Positions 47,461-57,976 are shown, counted from the first letter of the stretch. The stretch is DNA of 64,000 nt from Bradyrhizobium sp. PSBB068 (GCA_016839165.1 CP069300.1:2232001-2296000); one strand, 5' to 3'. Notes: generated by a model from the sequence alone, not told the origin. Program-made: numbers and translations.

Positions 47461-49782
47461 TTACGCCGCTTCCGGCAGCTTCATCTGCAGCGTCCGCGGA
47501 TCGCGGGGGAGCGAGACGCGGACCACGGTGCCGACGCCGAGCTTGGAGCGCAGCTTCATCGAGCCGCCGTGCAAATTGGTGAGCGAGCGGGCGATCGCAA
47601 GTCCGAGGCCCGAGCCCTGGTAGCTCTTGGTGAGCTGGCTCTCGACCTGCTCGAACGGCTTGCCGAGCCGCCGCAGCGAGTCCGGCGCGATGCCGATGCC
47701 GCTGTCGGCGATCAGCAGCACGATCGAGTCTTCGAGCATCTGGCCGCGCACCAGCACGCGGCCGTTGTCGGGCGTGAACTTCACGGCATTGGAGAGCAGG
47801 TTGACGATGATCTGCTTGACCGAGCGGCGGTCGGCGACGACCGAGATCGTGTTTTCGATATCCGATTCCAGCGACAGCCCCTTGTGCTCGGCGCGGCCGG
47901 ACACCACCCGCAAGGACTCGGCGAGGATGCCGGAGAGGTCGAGCGGCTCCATGTCGAACTTCATGCGGCCGGCTTCGATCTTCGACATGTCTAGGATGTC
48001 GTTGATGACCTCGAGCAGGTATTTTCCCGAGGTCAGGATGTCGTGGCAGTACTCCGCATACTTGTCCGAGCCGAGCGTGCCGAACAGGCCGGAGCCCATG
48101 ATCTCGGAGAAGCCGATGATGGCGTTGAGCGGCGTGCGCAGTTCATGGCTCATATTGGCGAGGAACTTCGACTTCGCGGCGTTGGCGTCCTCGGCGCGGG
48201 TCTTTTCCTGCGAATACTTCTCGGCGAGGTCGGCGAGCTCGACGGCCTGCCGCTCCAGCTCGGATTGCGAGCGCTGCAGGTCGATCACGGTGGCGCGCAA
48301 CCGCAGATCGTTGTCGACCAGCTTCTGCTCGTGCGCCTTGATGCGGGTGATGTCGGTGCCGACCGAGACGTAGCCGCCGTCTTTGGTGCGGCGCTCGCTG
48401 ATGTGCAGCCAGCTGCCGTCGTCGAGCTGGGCCTCGAAGGTCCGGGCGCCCGGCGCCGGCACGCCGCTTTCGTGCAGGCGGGTGCGCACTTCGGGCATGC
48501 TGCCGACCTCGATCACGGTCTCGTAGGAGGTGCCGGGGCTGACGGCGCTGTCCGGCAGCTTGTGCAGCCGCTGGAAGTGCGAGTTGCAGAGCACGAGCCG
48601 ATCATCGGCATCCCAGAGCACGAAGGCTTCCGGAATGGTCTCGATGGCGTCGCGCAGCCGGAGGTCGGCTTCCACCGACTTCTCGGCGAGACTCTTCTGC
48701 TCGGTGATGTCGACCGCGATGCCGATCAGGTGCAGGCCGCCGTCAGCGGCGGCCTGGCTGAGCTCGCAGCGCACCCGCAGCCAGATCCAGTGGCCGCCGA
48801 CATGGCGCATGCGAAAACTCTGGTCGATGTGATCGATCTTGCCCGAGATCAGCTGGTCGGCGAAGTCGAACAAATTGATGTCGTCGGAATTCACCAGCGC
48901 ATTGACCTCGCCGAAGGTGAGGAGGTCGTTGCGGCTGTCGAGGCCGAGCAGGGTGAACATCGACTGCGACCAGAAGATCCGGCCGCGCGACAGGTCCCAG
49001 TCCCACAAGCCGCAGCGGCCGCGGTTGAGCGCGGTGTCGATCCGGCCGCGCACGGCATCGTTGATCAGGTCGCCCTCGCGGGCGCGGGTCGATTGCCAGT
49101 GGAAGGCGAAGCCGAGGATCAGCACCACGAAGCTCGTGGTCGCCGACAGCGTCACCGAGAGCGCGGCGTCCGAGCCCCAGATCGGCTCGTTCATCTCCTG
49201 GATGACCACGACCTGGCCGGGCAGCGACTTGACGAGCTGCGAGATCGCCAGCGCGCCGGTGCCGTTGGGCAGGGTCATGTCGCTGACCGCACCCTGCTGA
49301 CCCGGAGCGATCAGAAGCTGCGCGGTGGAGACGATGTCGAGGATGCGATCGTTCTCGCCGGCGCCGTCGATCGGCACGCGCGCCAGCACGCGGTGATCGG
49401 CGCCGGTGATGATGACGTGGCGGCCATAAGCGGTGCCCCAGGACGGGATCAGGTCCGGCAACAGCTCCTGCATCTTCTCGATATTTGTGAGCCGCTCGCG
49501 GCGCACCGAGGTCAGGCGGTCGAGACGCTCGGCGAGGATGTCGGAGAGCGCTGCAAGGTCGCGCTTCATCGCGCCGCGCTTCTGCCGGTTCTGGTCGATC
49601 ACCTGGACGAAGGCGCCGAGGCAGATCGTGATGAGGAAGGCGATGATGAGCGTCGGGACAGCGCGGCGCAGTGCAGGCTCGGCCGTCAAGAGCCTGTGAT
49701 AGGCCGGTTTCGCGATCGATTGCGCCAATCCCTTGATCGAATCGGATTGGACGCACGCGTTCGCTGCATGCGCGCGCGCCAT
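47461..49782 (-). CDS. PAS-domain sensor histidine kinase, PleC-like
   Basis: 773 aa. Two membrane spans (about 44-62 and 205-225) enclose a periplasmic region of about 145 residues. Two PAS domains follow (about 255-370, with WDWDLSRGRIFWSQSMF, and 385-500, with PEAFVLWDADDRLVLCN), then a coiled coil. HisKA contains FLANMSHELRTPLNAIIGF (His about 560) and VINDILDMSKIEAGR. The ATPase domain has NLLSNAVKFTPD, DSGIGIAP and GSGLGLAIARSL. The HisKA pattern is that of alphaproteobacterial PleC/DivJ kinases acting on the cell-cycle regulator DivK. There is no receiver domain. PleC identity is a judgement by eye. Confidence 0.85.
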   Translation of the reverse strand: MARAHAANACVQSDSIKGLAQSIAKPAYHRLLTAEPALRRAVPTLIIAFLITICLGAFVQVIDQNRQKRGAMKRDLAALSDILAERLDRLTSVRRERLTNIEKMQELLPDLIPSWGTAYGRHVIITGADHRVLARVPIDGAGENDRILDIVSTAQLLIAPGQQGAVSDMTLPNGTGALAISQLVKSLPGQVVVIQEMNEPIWGSDAALSVTLSATTSFVVLILGFAFHWQSTRAREGDLINDAVRGRIDTALNRGRCGLWDWDLSRGRIFWSQSMFTLLGLDSRNDLLTFGEVNALVNSDDINLFDFADQLISGKIDHIDQSFRMRHVGGHWIWLRVRCELSQAAADGGLHLIGIAVDITEQKSLAEKSVEADLRLRDAIETIPEAFVLWDADDRLVLCNSHFQRLHKLPDSAVSPGTSYETVIEVGSMPEVRTRLHESGVPAPGARTFEAQLDDGSWLHISERRTKDGGYVSVGTDITRIKAHEQKLVDNDLRLRATVIDLQRSQSELERQAVELADLAEKYSQEKTRAEDANAAKSKFLANMSHELRTPLNAIIGFSEIMGSGLFGTLGSDKYAEYCHDILTSGKYLLEVINDILDMSKIEAGRMKFDMEPLDLSGILAESLRVVSGRAEHKGLSLESDIENTISVVADRRSVKQIIVNLLSNAVKFTPDNGRVLVRGQMLEDSIVLLIADSGIGIAPDSLRRLGKPFEQVESQLTKSYQGSGLGLAIARSLTNLHGGSMKLRSKLGVGTVVRVSLPRDPRTLQMKLPEAA

Positions 49783-49974
49783 GCCCTAGACCCCCGCTCT
49801 AAGCTGATTTTTACCCGGATCGGATGCTCCCCACGATGCATCCGAATCATGATCATTTGAATCCAGATTTCCGGGACTGTCGAGAGTCAACGATTCGTTA
49901 ATGCGAAATAATTCTTGCTCAAAACAGAATCAGCAGGCGCAAAGTGAGTCCGAAAGGGGAACGGCTCCGTAGAA

Positions 49975-51363
49975 TTACGCGCGCGCCGGTTCAGCGTGAC
50001 TGATCACGCGCTTCACGGTCGGGAACGCGCGGCGCAGTTTGCGTTCGATCTCGTCGACGCTTTCGTGCACCTTGATCACACTCATCGTAGGCGCGGCTCG
50101 GCAATGGAAATTGACGACCTCGCCGGCGTCGGTGTTGCGGACCCGCACGTTGTGAATGTCGTGGATCGCGCCGCCATCGGCAAATCCGGCCAGCGCGGTC
50201 TTGATTGCTTCGACGCGATCGGCCGCGGCGTCGGTTCCCCACGGCAGTTCCGGCTGGAGCGGCTCGATATGGGTGTCGACCTCGACGTCCTCGCCGAAAT
50301 CCTCGCGGATCGCGCGCTCGAGCTCATGGGCGATATCGTGCGCGGCGTCCAGTGCCATGTCGCTGTCGAGCTCAAGGTCGATGCCGACGATCAGCTTGCC
50401 GTCGATGTCATGGACGGTGACGTGGTGGATGGCGAGGCCGGAATTGCGTGCGATCACCATGATGCGCTCGCGCACGCTCTCGTTGTCGCGCGCCACCGGC
50501 ACCGCGGTGAAGGTGAGGTCGGCGTCGCCGAGCGCCTTGTTCACCGCCTCCTGCGCCCGGCGCTTGATGTCCTCGACGCGGTCGATCGGGTAGGTGCGCG
50601 GCACTTTGGCGATGGCATCGATGAAGTGCGTCGCGCCGACCATGCGGACCCGCAGGCGGTCGACGTCGACCACGCCGGGCACGGCCTTGATGGCGGCGGT
50701 GGCCTTGTCCTGCGCGCCTTCCGGCGCGCGGTCGAGCAGGGTCTCGACCGTCTCCCGCGCCATGCGCAGGCCGAGCAGGGCGATCATCACGGCGACCGCG
50801 ATCGCCGCCGCGGCGTCGCCCCACCAGAAGCCGAGGCCGGCCAGCACCAAGCCGACGATGACGGCGGTCGAGCCCATCACGTCGGAAGCAAAATGCAGCG
50901 CGTCGGCGGCAAGCGCCTGGCTCTTGGTGTCGCGCGCGGCACGATGCAACGCGCGGGCACGCCACAGATTGACGCCGATATCGAGGAGGAGAACGATGAA
51001 CGGAATTGCGGAGATCGACGGCGGCGGCGCGCCTTCGCGCAAATGGCTGTAGGCCTGCACCAGGATGCCGCCGGCTAGCACGTAGAGCATGGCGATGACG
51101 CCGAGCGCCGAGACGCTCTCGAACTTGCCGTGGCCGTAATGATGCTCGGCATCGGCCGGCTGGTCCGATACCCGCACCACCGCCCAGGTGATGATGGTGG
51201 CGACCAGGTCGATCGAGGAGTGCAGCGCCTCCGAGATCAGCGCCAGCGATCCGATGGCGATGCCGACGACGAATTTCGCGACCGCCATGCTGCCGCTGGC
51301 AAGGATCGAGATCGCGGCGACGGATGTCTTGGTCGATGATGTGCTGGTGTTCGAAGAGGTCAT
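49975..51363 (-). CDS. cation diffusion facilitator with an extended C-terminal region
   Basis: Inner-membrane metal/proton antiporter, 462 aa. Six spans in the first 210 residues carry the metal-site motifs SEALHSSIDLVATI (span 2), HHYGHGKFES (loop) and LAADALHFASDVMGS (span 5, A-D-x3-H-x2-S-D type). The usual family length is about 300 aa; here some 250 residues follow the membrane part. They appear to hold two or three repeats of the ferredoxin-like cytoplasmic domain (cues: VPGVVDVDRLRVRMVG; SGLAIHHVTVHDIDGKLIV; GGAIHDIHNVRVRNTDAG). Substrate could be Zn, Fe, Co or Mn. Confidence 0.88.
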   Translation of the reverse strand: MTSSNTSTSSTKTSVAAISILASGSMAVAKFVVGIAIGSLALISEALHSSIDLVATIITWAVVRVSDQPADAEHHYGHGKFESVSALGVIAMLYVLAGGILVQAYSHLREGAPPPSISAIPFIVLLLDIGVNLWRARALHRAARDTKSQALAADALHFASDVMGSTAVIVGLVLAGLGFWWGDAAAAIAVAVMIALLGLRMARETVETLLDRAPEGAQDKATAAIKAVPGVVDVDRLRVRMVGATHFIDAIAKVPRTYPIDRVEDIKRRAQEAVNKALGDADLTFTAVPVARDNESVRERIMVIARNSGLAIHHVTVHDIDGKLIVGIDLELDSDMALDAAHDIAHELERAIREDFGEDVEVDTHIEPLQPELPWGTDAAADRVEAIKTALAGFADGGAIHDIHNVRVRNTDAGEVVNFHCRAAPTMSVIKVHESVDEIERKLRRAFPTVKRVISHAEPARA

Positions 51364-51540
51364 GGGCGGCGGTGTAGCAGGCGGACGGTGAACATCAAGT
51401 GTCAGTCGTCGTTCGTCACGCGCAATCGCAACTCACTTGCAAGAGCGTCTCTTAGTCGTGGAGTTGTTGCGAACTATTCCGAATCTCAAGACGTGCACTG
51501 CGCAAGCTCATCGGCCGTACGTGTTTGCGCCAATCACGCC

Positions 51541-51566
51541 GTCGTCCTGGCTCTCGCCAGGACGAC
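51541..51566. repeat. 11-bp-stem hairpin repeat
   Basis: GTCGTCCTGGC (51541-51551), loop TCTC, GCCAGGACGAC (51556-51566): a perfect stem. It has the form of dispersed palindromic intergenic repeats and may also terminate transcription. Confidence 0.55.
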
Positions 51567-51652
51567 ATTGCGCGATACTGCGCGCCATCATTACGCACCT
51601 GTCTCCGGTGTCATCGCCCGCGTTCGCGGGGGCGAGGGATTGACGGATTTTT

Positions 51653-51680
51653 CTGAGTTGCCCGTCGTGTCGAATTGGCA
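51653..51680 (+). repeat. 28-bp dispersed repeat, copy 2
   Basis: CTGAGTTGCCCGTCGTGTCG followed by AATTGGCA. It differs from 27391-27418 at four positions and is in the same orientation. Confidence 0.55.
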
Positions 51681-51836
51681 ACAATCCTCATCACCGCAAG
51701 AGGGCGATCCCGCTTATCACAGGACGTCAAGCACGCTATCTTGCCATTGCTTGGACAAGAATAAGCGGGAGGCTGGGGCCCTGACGGGTACCGAGCGGCA
51801 GTCTCGGATGACATTGGACGGAAGAGGGACAGGCCA

Positions 51837-52736
51837 ATGAACTCCACACCCACTCCGAATGCGGCTGAGCCGGGTGAGGGCCCGGCCGCGAGCGCCGACG
51901 AACGGCTCGCTGAAGCCCAAAGGGAGATCGCTCGCGCTGACGAAGAGCTCACGCGCTTGAGTGAGCGGCTCGCCAAGATGGAGCGCGACGCTGCGCCCCC
52001 GCCGCGGGCACCATCGCCGCCGTCGGCCGAACCTGTCCCGCCTTCGGTCGGCCCTGCTGCTTCGTCCGGACCTGCTCCGTCCGGAGTTGCTTCGTCCAGA
52101 CCCAGCCCGCAATCATCGTCGGGAAGGCCGGCTTTCCGGGCCCTTGCCGCCTTGTCGATGGTGGCGTGTGTCGTTGTCGCAGTCCTCGCCTCGCAGTCGT
52201 CCTATGGTGCGAGAGCCAAGCTGGTTGTCGCCCGCTGGGTGCCGCAGCTCGCTTCAGCGCCATCATCGCGTCCGGATGATCCGCCGCTTCCCGCGCCGCG
52301 CGCTGCATCTGCCCTTCAAGTTGCCGCGGCGGAGGCCGCTCCACCGCAACCGGCGCCGGCGCCTACGACCGCGACGCCGGAGGCTGCACCGAAGGCGACG
52401 CAGGACGCCGCGCCGCAAACTCCTGCGGCGCCTCCGGAGCAAACCGAACTGCTGAAGACCATCGCGCGCGATCTCGCGAACGTGCAGCGAAACATCGACC
52501 AGCTCAAGGCGGAGCAGCAACAAACGGCCCGCGAGAGCTCAAAGGCCATCGAGGAGCTCAGGGCAAGCCAAGAGGAATTGAAGCGGGCGCTGGCGAAGGT
52601 TTCCGAGCAGAAGACGTCAGCGCCTCCGGCGCAGCCGGCTCCCGCCCCGCGCAAGCCCCAGCGGACATATGAGCCGCCCTACGCAAGGGCGCCGCCTCGC
52701 ATGCCGCCAAGGGAGTGGCTCTACGACGACTGGTAG
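51837..52736 (+). CDS. proline/alanine-rich membrane-anchored coiled-coil protein
   Basis: 299 aa, no recognised catalytic domain. Residues 18-50 form an acidic coiled coil, 52-98 are Pro/Ser-rich, and one membrane span is near 100-118 (FRALAALSMVACVVVAVLAS). A Pro/Ala-rich periplasmic stalk (140-200) leads to a second coiled coil (about 203-262; ELLKTIARDLANVQRNIDQL), and the tail is Pro/Arg/Tyr-rich. The layout suggests a structural envelope protein with its C-terminus outside. ATG 51837 (frame from the leader GGAAGAGGG) fits well. Confidence 0.7.
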   Translation: MNSTPTPNAAEPGEGPAASADERLAEAQREIARADEELTRLSERLAKMERDAAPPPRAPSPPSAEPVPPSVGPAASSGPAPSGVASSRPSPQSSSGRPAFRALAALSMVACVVVAVLASQSSYGARAKLVVARWVPQLASAPSSRPDDPPLPAPRAASALQVAAAEAAPPQPAPAPTTATPEAAPKATQDAAPQTPAAPPEQTELLKTIARDLANVQRNIDQLKAEQQQTARESSKAIEELRASQEELKRALAKVSEQKTSAPPAQPAPAPRKPQRTYEPPYARAPPRMPPREWLYDDW

Positions 52737-52825
52737 CGGTCGACGCGGCGATCATCGGATCGCACCGGAGCACCCGTGATGATCGTGAAGCGCCCCTCGA
52801 TCGGGTGATGCGACCGGGAGGGACA

Positions 52826-53644
52826 TCATGAACGTTGTGACGGCGATGCCTGGTCCGGTGTTTGGAAGGCGGCGTCGGGCGGCGCTCCCTGGGATGGTCG
52901 ACGGGCGGCGGTTGCCGGCAGCACGATCACTTTCGCTCCGACCTTCACCCGCTCGTAAAGGTCCATGACGTCGTCATTGGTCAGCCGGATGCAGCCGGAC
53001 GAGACCCGCTTCCCGATCGTATCGGGCTTGTTGGTGCCGTGAATTCTAAATTCGGTCTCGCCCAGATACATCGCCCGGGCGCCAAGCGGATTTCCGGGAC
53101 CGCCTGCCATGAACCGCGGCAGATAAGGCTGGCGCGAAATCATCTCCGCAGGCGGACGCCAATCCGGCCATGCTGTCTTGCGGGCCACGGTCTGTTCGCC
53201 GGACCACGTGAAGCCTTCGCGGCCGACACCGATGCCGTAGCGCAATGCTTGCCCGTCGTTCAGAACGAGATAGAGGAATGTGTTCTCGGTATCGATGACG
53301 ACGGTGCCTGGCGTCTGGTGACTGACATAGTCGACCACCTGCCGATCAAGTCTTGCGGGTGCGACAGCGGATTTTGGTGTTTCGACCCGAGGCGCCGGGG
53401 TCGAGATGGGAGCCGCGACAGGAACCGGCACTGGTATGTGAACGGGAGTTGGTGTGCGAGCTGGAGCTGGAGCCGACAGCGCCAGGGCTTGATGCGCGGT
53501 CGATCTTTTTGTCGGTTGAACGCTCGTCGGGCGAGACAGCAAGGCGTAGCCCAATGCGGCGGCGGCCATGACGCCAATTGCGACTCGTCCGGCCACCGGT
53601 AGTGCGAGCGTCTCCGTCTTCGCACGTTTTGCCCGCTTTGCCAT
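52826..53644 (-). CDS. L,D-transpeptidase (YkuD domain)
   Basis: Cross-links peptidoglycan through 3-3 bonds or attaches proteins to it in the periplasm. 272 aa: an N-terminal membrane anchor (residues about 18-36), a Pro/Ala-rich linker (50-100), then the YkuD domain with TENTFLYLVLNDGQALRYGI and the active site HGTNKPDTIGKRVSSGCIRL (catalytic Cys in SSGCIR, about 225). ATG 53644 follows GGGGAAAG at good distance; an upstream in-frame ATG at 53686 is less likely. Confidence 0.9.
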   Translation of the reverse strand: MAKRAKRAKTETLALPVAGRVAIGVMAAAALGYALLSRPTSVQPTKRSTAHQALALSAPAPARTPTPVHIPVPVPVAAPISTPAPRVETPKSAVAPARLDRQVVDYVSHQTPGTVVIDTENTFLYLVLNDGQALRYGIGVGREGFTWSGEQTVARKTAWPDWRPPAEMISRQPYLPRFMAGGPGNPLGARAMYLGETEFRIHGTNKPDTIGKRVSSGCIRLTNDDVMDLYERVKVGAKVIVLPATAARRPSQGAPPDAAFQTPDQASPSQRS

Positions 53645-54044
53645 ATCTTTCCCCAAGTCCCTGTGCCTGGACGAGTTACCCAGCAAATTCTAACAAACTG
53701 CGAAGCGGGTTTGCCTCGGCTGGAAGTCGTTAAGCATCGTTAACGCCAGCAGGCTAACCCGCTCAACGGACTCGATCGAGCTGGTGCGGAAAGTGACGCC
53801 GATATGCTTTTCACGCGCTGTCGAAGGAGATCCGTTCAGTCATGTTGCTGACGCAATCTCTGTCTTAACCGGGCGAGAACCAAAAACACTGTGTGGGACC
53901 GCCGCGGTTCCCACAATGGTTCCGTCGCCGGAACTGGCACGAAGCCGCAAAGAGCTGGCCCCGAGTTAACGCCTCCACGCTTACCCGGCCACGTGTTGCG
54001 GAATCGGGAACCAACGATCCAGAAAAATCAGTCAAGGAGTTATG
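53645..54044. other. 400-bp spacer with a 35-bp fragment of the neighbouring oxidoreductase gene
   Basis: No gene is seen. Bases 53771-53805 match 33 of 35 bases of 54792-54826, which lie inside the quinone oxidoreductase gene. The remainder holds the promoters of the divergent L,D-transpeptidase and RlpA-like genes. Confidence 0.5.
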
Positions 54045-54536
54045 ATGCTGTTCGGCTCGAGCGCCGCAATTTGCGGCGCCGTAGTTGCGCTCGCTATTTT
54101 TGGCCGCGCTGCTGGAAGTGAAATCGGTGCGGTTCATTCAAGCGTCGTCGTCGATGCCGCTTGTGGAGATGCGATCGTCGGCGCAGCATCCATGTACAAT
54201 CCGTTCGAGCCCGGCAAGGAAGAGGGCGGTCCGAGCACAGCCTCCGGCGAGCGCTATGATCGCTCGGTCTGGGCGGCTGCCATCAAGACGAGCCTGCGTC
54301 GGAAGTTTGGTGGGGTCCAATTCGGCGCGAGGCCGAAATATGCCCTGGTCGAGGCTGTCGGCAAGAAGGTCATCGTCAAGATAAATGATGTGGGGCCGCT
54401 TAGGCCTGGCCGCATCATCGACCTCAATGAGCGGACGATGCGCTATTTCGATCCGAGTCTGGAACGCGGGGTCATTAGCGACGTAAGAGTTAGCCCGCTC
54501 GCGGGGGATTATTGGACTCCCGGACCGGTCGGTTGA
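54045..54536 (+). CDS. RlpA-like double-psi beta-barrel protein
   Basis: 163-aa exported protein: a signal sequence (about residues 1-25) then a DPBB domain with GAASMYNPFEPGKEEGG, ASGERYD and the core VIVKINDVGPLRPGRIIDLN. RlpA proteins bind or cleave glycan strands lacking peptides at the septum; here the usual DRGP reads DVGP, and the SPOR domain is absent, so activity is uncertain. ATG 54045 is preferred over 54042 because AAGGAG (54034-54039) then has 5-base spacing. It is divergent from the L,D-transpeptidase, another wall enzyme. Confidence 0.8.
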   Translation: MLFGSSAAICGAVVALAIFGRAAGSEIGAVHSSVVVDAACGDAIVGAASMYNPFEPGKEEGGPSTASGERYDRSVWAAAIKTSLRRKFGGVQFGARPKYALVEAVGKKVIVKINDVGPLRPGRIIDLNERTMRYFDPSLERGVISDVRVSPLAGDYWTPGPVG

Positions 54537-54563
54537 ACGTCGCACGCGAACGAGCCGAGCTGA

Positions 54564-54583
54564 GCGGCGGCTGCAGCCGCCGC
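54564..54583. terminator. perfect 20-bp palindrome between convergent genes
   Basis: GCGGCGGCTGCAGCCGCCGC lies between the stops of the RlpA-like gene (+) and the oxidoreductase (-). It is a possible bidirectional terminator without T-run. Confidence 0.35.
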
Positions 54584-54623
54584 CGGACTGCGCTTCGTCG
54601 ACTGATCCGCCCTCCACGCCACG

Positions 54624-55592
54624 CTACAGCGTCACCACGATCTTGCCGAGGTGCTTGTTGGCTTCCATGTGCTCGAAGGCCTTGCCGATGTCGGCGAATT
54701 TGTAGACCTGGTCGATCGGCAGCTGCAGCTTGCGCGCCTCGACCGCGGGCCAGATGTCCTTGCGCACCTCCTCGAAGATCTCTCTGATCTCCTCGATCGA
54801 GCGGGTGCGGAAGGTGACGCCGATATACTGGATGCGGCGCGCCGCGTGCAGGTCGAAATTGAAGTCGCCATGGGTGCCGCCAAGCCGGCCGACATTGACG
54901 ATGCGGCCCTTGACCTTGGTCGCCTTCAGGTTCTGGTTGGCGACTGATCCGGAGACCTGATCGACGATCAGATCGACGCCTTCGCCACCGGTCGCCTGCA
55001 ATACCTGATCGACCCAGGCGGGATCTTTGGAATCCACCGCGAGATCGGCACCGAATTCCGTCAAGCGGCCGCGGCGCATCGCATCGGTCGAGGAGCCCAC
55101 GACGAGCCTGGCGCCCTTCAGCTTTGCGATCTGCATCGCCATCAGGCCGACGCCGGAGCTCGCGCCCTGGATCAGCACAGTCTGGCCAGGCTGCAATGCG
55201 CCGTTGGTCACGACGGCGTTGTGCATGGTGGCGAGCGCGACGGGCAGGGTCGCGGCCTCTTCGAAGTTCATGTTCGACGGTGAACGAAACAGTCTGCCGT
55301 GATCGGCGAGCGTGTACTCGGCGAATGCCGCGCCGCCGGAGCCCATGATCTTGTCGCCGACCTTGACGCCCTTAACATTGGGCCCGAGTTCGGCAACCTC
55401 GCCGGCCCATTCCATGCCGAGCACGGTGCCGACGCCGCCGGCCGCGCCATGGGCGTGGCCCTTGGTCATGCCGAGATCGGCGCGGTTCAGCCCGCAGGCG
55501 TGGACCTTGACCAGCACCTGCGTGCCCTTAGGGACGGGTCTTGCGACGTCGGTGATCTCGGGGCCGTTGGCTCCGTAGACATAAGCTTTCAT
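54624..55592 (-). CDS. quinone oxidoreductase-like MDR dehydrogenase
   Basis: 322-aa medium-chain reductase, zinc-independent QOR type. The N-terminal catalytic fold has KVHACGLNRADLGMTKG and GMEWAGEVAELGPNVKGVK. The NADPH-binding Rossmann region reads LIQGASSGVGLMAMQIAK (about residues 145-162) with VVGSSTDAMRRGRL after it. The zinc-binding cysteines of true alcohol dehydrogenases are missing. ATG 55592 follows GGAGAG. Probably reduces quinones or enones with NADPH; substrate unknown. Confidence 0.88.
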   Translation of the reverse strand: MKAYVYGANGPEITDVARPVPKGTQVLVKVHACGLNRADLGMTKGHAHGAAGGVGTVLGMEWAGEVAELGPNVKGVKVGDKIMGSGGAAFAEYTLADHGRLFRSPSNMNFEEAATLPVALATMHNAVVTNGALQPGQTVLIQGASSGVGLMAMQIAKLKGARLVVGSSTDAMRRGRLTEFGADLAVDSKDPAWVDQVLQATGGEGVDLIVDQVSGSVANQNLKATKVKGRIVNVGRLGGTHGDFNFDLHAARRIQYIGVTFRTRSIEEIREIFEEVRKDIWPAVEARKLQLPIDQVYKFADIGKAFEHMEANKHLGKIVVTL

Positions 55593-55656
55593 GAGGTTCT
55601 CTCCAGCTGTTGGCCGAGGCGTGTCGCAAGGCACGTCGCGCACTTGTTGATTGATG

Positions 55657-56649
55657 TCAGGGCTGGTGAACGTCCAGCTGCTTGCGGAAGAAAGCGAGCA
55701 TGGCAGCGTTCAATTCGCTATGGAACGCAACGCGGTCGAAGCCCGGCCGGTCCGTGCAGATCTTAGGCAGCTTGGCCGCCAGAGTTGCCGAGCACGGCGC
55801 CAGGAACACGAAATGCCCGGCGTTGCGGACCACGTGATCATCCGTCTTGATCGGCAGTGCCTGGTTGATCGCCGCGACATAGCCGGGATTGATCTCGGTG
55901 ATCTTGTCCTCGCCGCTGAGCTCGGAGGCCCAGAGCTGGATCGGGATCGTCACGTCCTTCAAGGCGTCCCGATCGAACAGCGGACCGAATGCCGGATCGG
56001 CGATCACCATCGCCTTGACGCGCGGGTCGTGCACGATCGCCTGCGTCGGCAGCGCGTTGCGTCGCAATTCCTCGCAGCTCGGCTTGGGGTAGGGCACGTC
56101 GCAGAAGGCCGTCGCCTTGCTGATGTCCGGATTGGCACCGGCGACGATGAGCCCGGTGTAACCGCCGCGGGAAAAGCCGAAGAAGCCGATCTTGCCGGGA
56201 TCGAGCTTGGTGCGATCCGGCCATGCGTCGAGCATGTAGTCGACCGCCCGCTTGATGTCGGCGGAACGCTCGACGAGCGCGGCAAGCGTATTGGCCCGGC
56301 TCATGTCGCCTGCGCCGGTGTCGACGGGATGATTGACGGCGACCACGACGAAGCCCGCATCGGCGAGCGTCTCGGCGGTGTCATGCTGATCGGTGAAGCC
56401 GCCGCCGAAACCATGCGAGGTCAGGACCAGCGGCAGCTTTTCGCCCACGACGGGGCAGTTCGCTGTTCCAGGTAGCGTCGTGGTCGCCAGCTTGACCTCG
56501 CCCGCCGGAGCGGCGCAGGGCGACCACACCGCAATCTGTAGCGGTTCGGCTCCGTCCGTCTTCACCTTGATGAGCCGCAGACCGGCCGCGTGGGCGCACG
56601 CGGCCGAGAGGCAAAACGCGGCCGCAACGGCCGCCTGAAACAGACGCAT
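55657..56649 (-). CDS. exported alpha/beta hydrolase (PAF-acetylhydrolase/dienelactone-like)
   Basis: 330 aa with a signal peptide (LFQAAVAAAFCLSAACAHAA). The nucleophile is in GFFGFSRGGYTGL (Ser about 153), the oxyanion region in LVLTSHGFGGGFTDQHD, the acid probably in AMVIADPAFGP/LWASELSGEDK, and the histidine in NAGHFVFLAP (about 283). Periplasmic ester hydrolase of unknown substrate; six or so cysteines outside the active site fit disulfides in the periplasm. Confidence 0.82.
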   Translation of the reverse strand: MRLFQAAVAAAFCLSAACAHAAGLRLIKVKTDGAEPLQIAVWSPCAAPAGEVKLATTTLPGTANCPVVGEKLPLVLTSHGFGGGFTDQHDTAETLADAGFVVVAVNHPVDTGAGDMSRANTLAALVERSADIKRAVDYMLDAWPDRTKLDPGKIGFFGFSRGGYTGLIVAGANPDISKATAFCDVPYPKPSCEELRRNALPTQAIVHDPRVKAMVIADPAFGPLFDRDALKDVTIPIQLWASELSGEDKITEINPGYVAAINQALPIKTDDHVVRNAGHFVFLAPCSATLAAKLPKICTDRPGFDRVAFHSELNAAMLAFFRKQLDVHQP

Positions 56650-56663
56650 GCAAACCCCCGCTG

Positions 56664-56701
56664 GAGCGGTTTTGGTTCCGATTGAATCAGAACCGAAGCT
56701 C
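56664..56701. repeat. palindromic intergenic repeat
   Basis: GAGCGGTTTTGGTTC (56664-56678) pairs with GAACCGAAGCTC (56690-56701) around CGATTGAATCA. It is upstream of the exported hydrolase and after the nitronate monooxygenase-like gene, in the style of a dispersed repeat. Confidence 0.5.
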
Positions 56702-56745
56702 TAGCTTTTATTTTGACGCGTTGTCTTTACACGAACCGGTGTCCG

Positions 56746-57924
<1,179 letters not shown>

Positions 57925-57976
57925 TCAGGCGCCGGTGATCACACGCAGCGCCTGGCCAATGACGCTGGAGTAATTG

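Larger units (their letters stand above)
51364..51836. other. 473-bp intergenic region with repeats
   Basis: No gene is seen. It contains hairpin GTCGTCCTGGC-TCTC-GCCAGGACGAC (51541-51566), a second hairpin TCGCCCGCG-TTC-GCGGGGGCGA (about 51612-51632) and the 28-bp dispersed repeat (51653-51680). The last 60 bases carry the promoter and GGAAGAGGG leader of the gene at 51837. Confidence 0.5.

Noticed and set aside
52826..53686. The upstream ATG at 53686 as start of the L,D-transpeptidase
   Set aside because: ATG 53644 has a good GGGGAAAG sequence just upstream and directly precedes the basic region and membrane anchor; the 14 extra residues add nothing recognisable.
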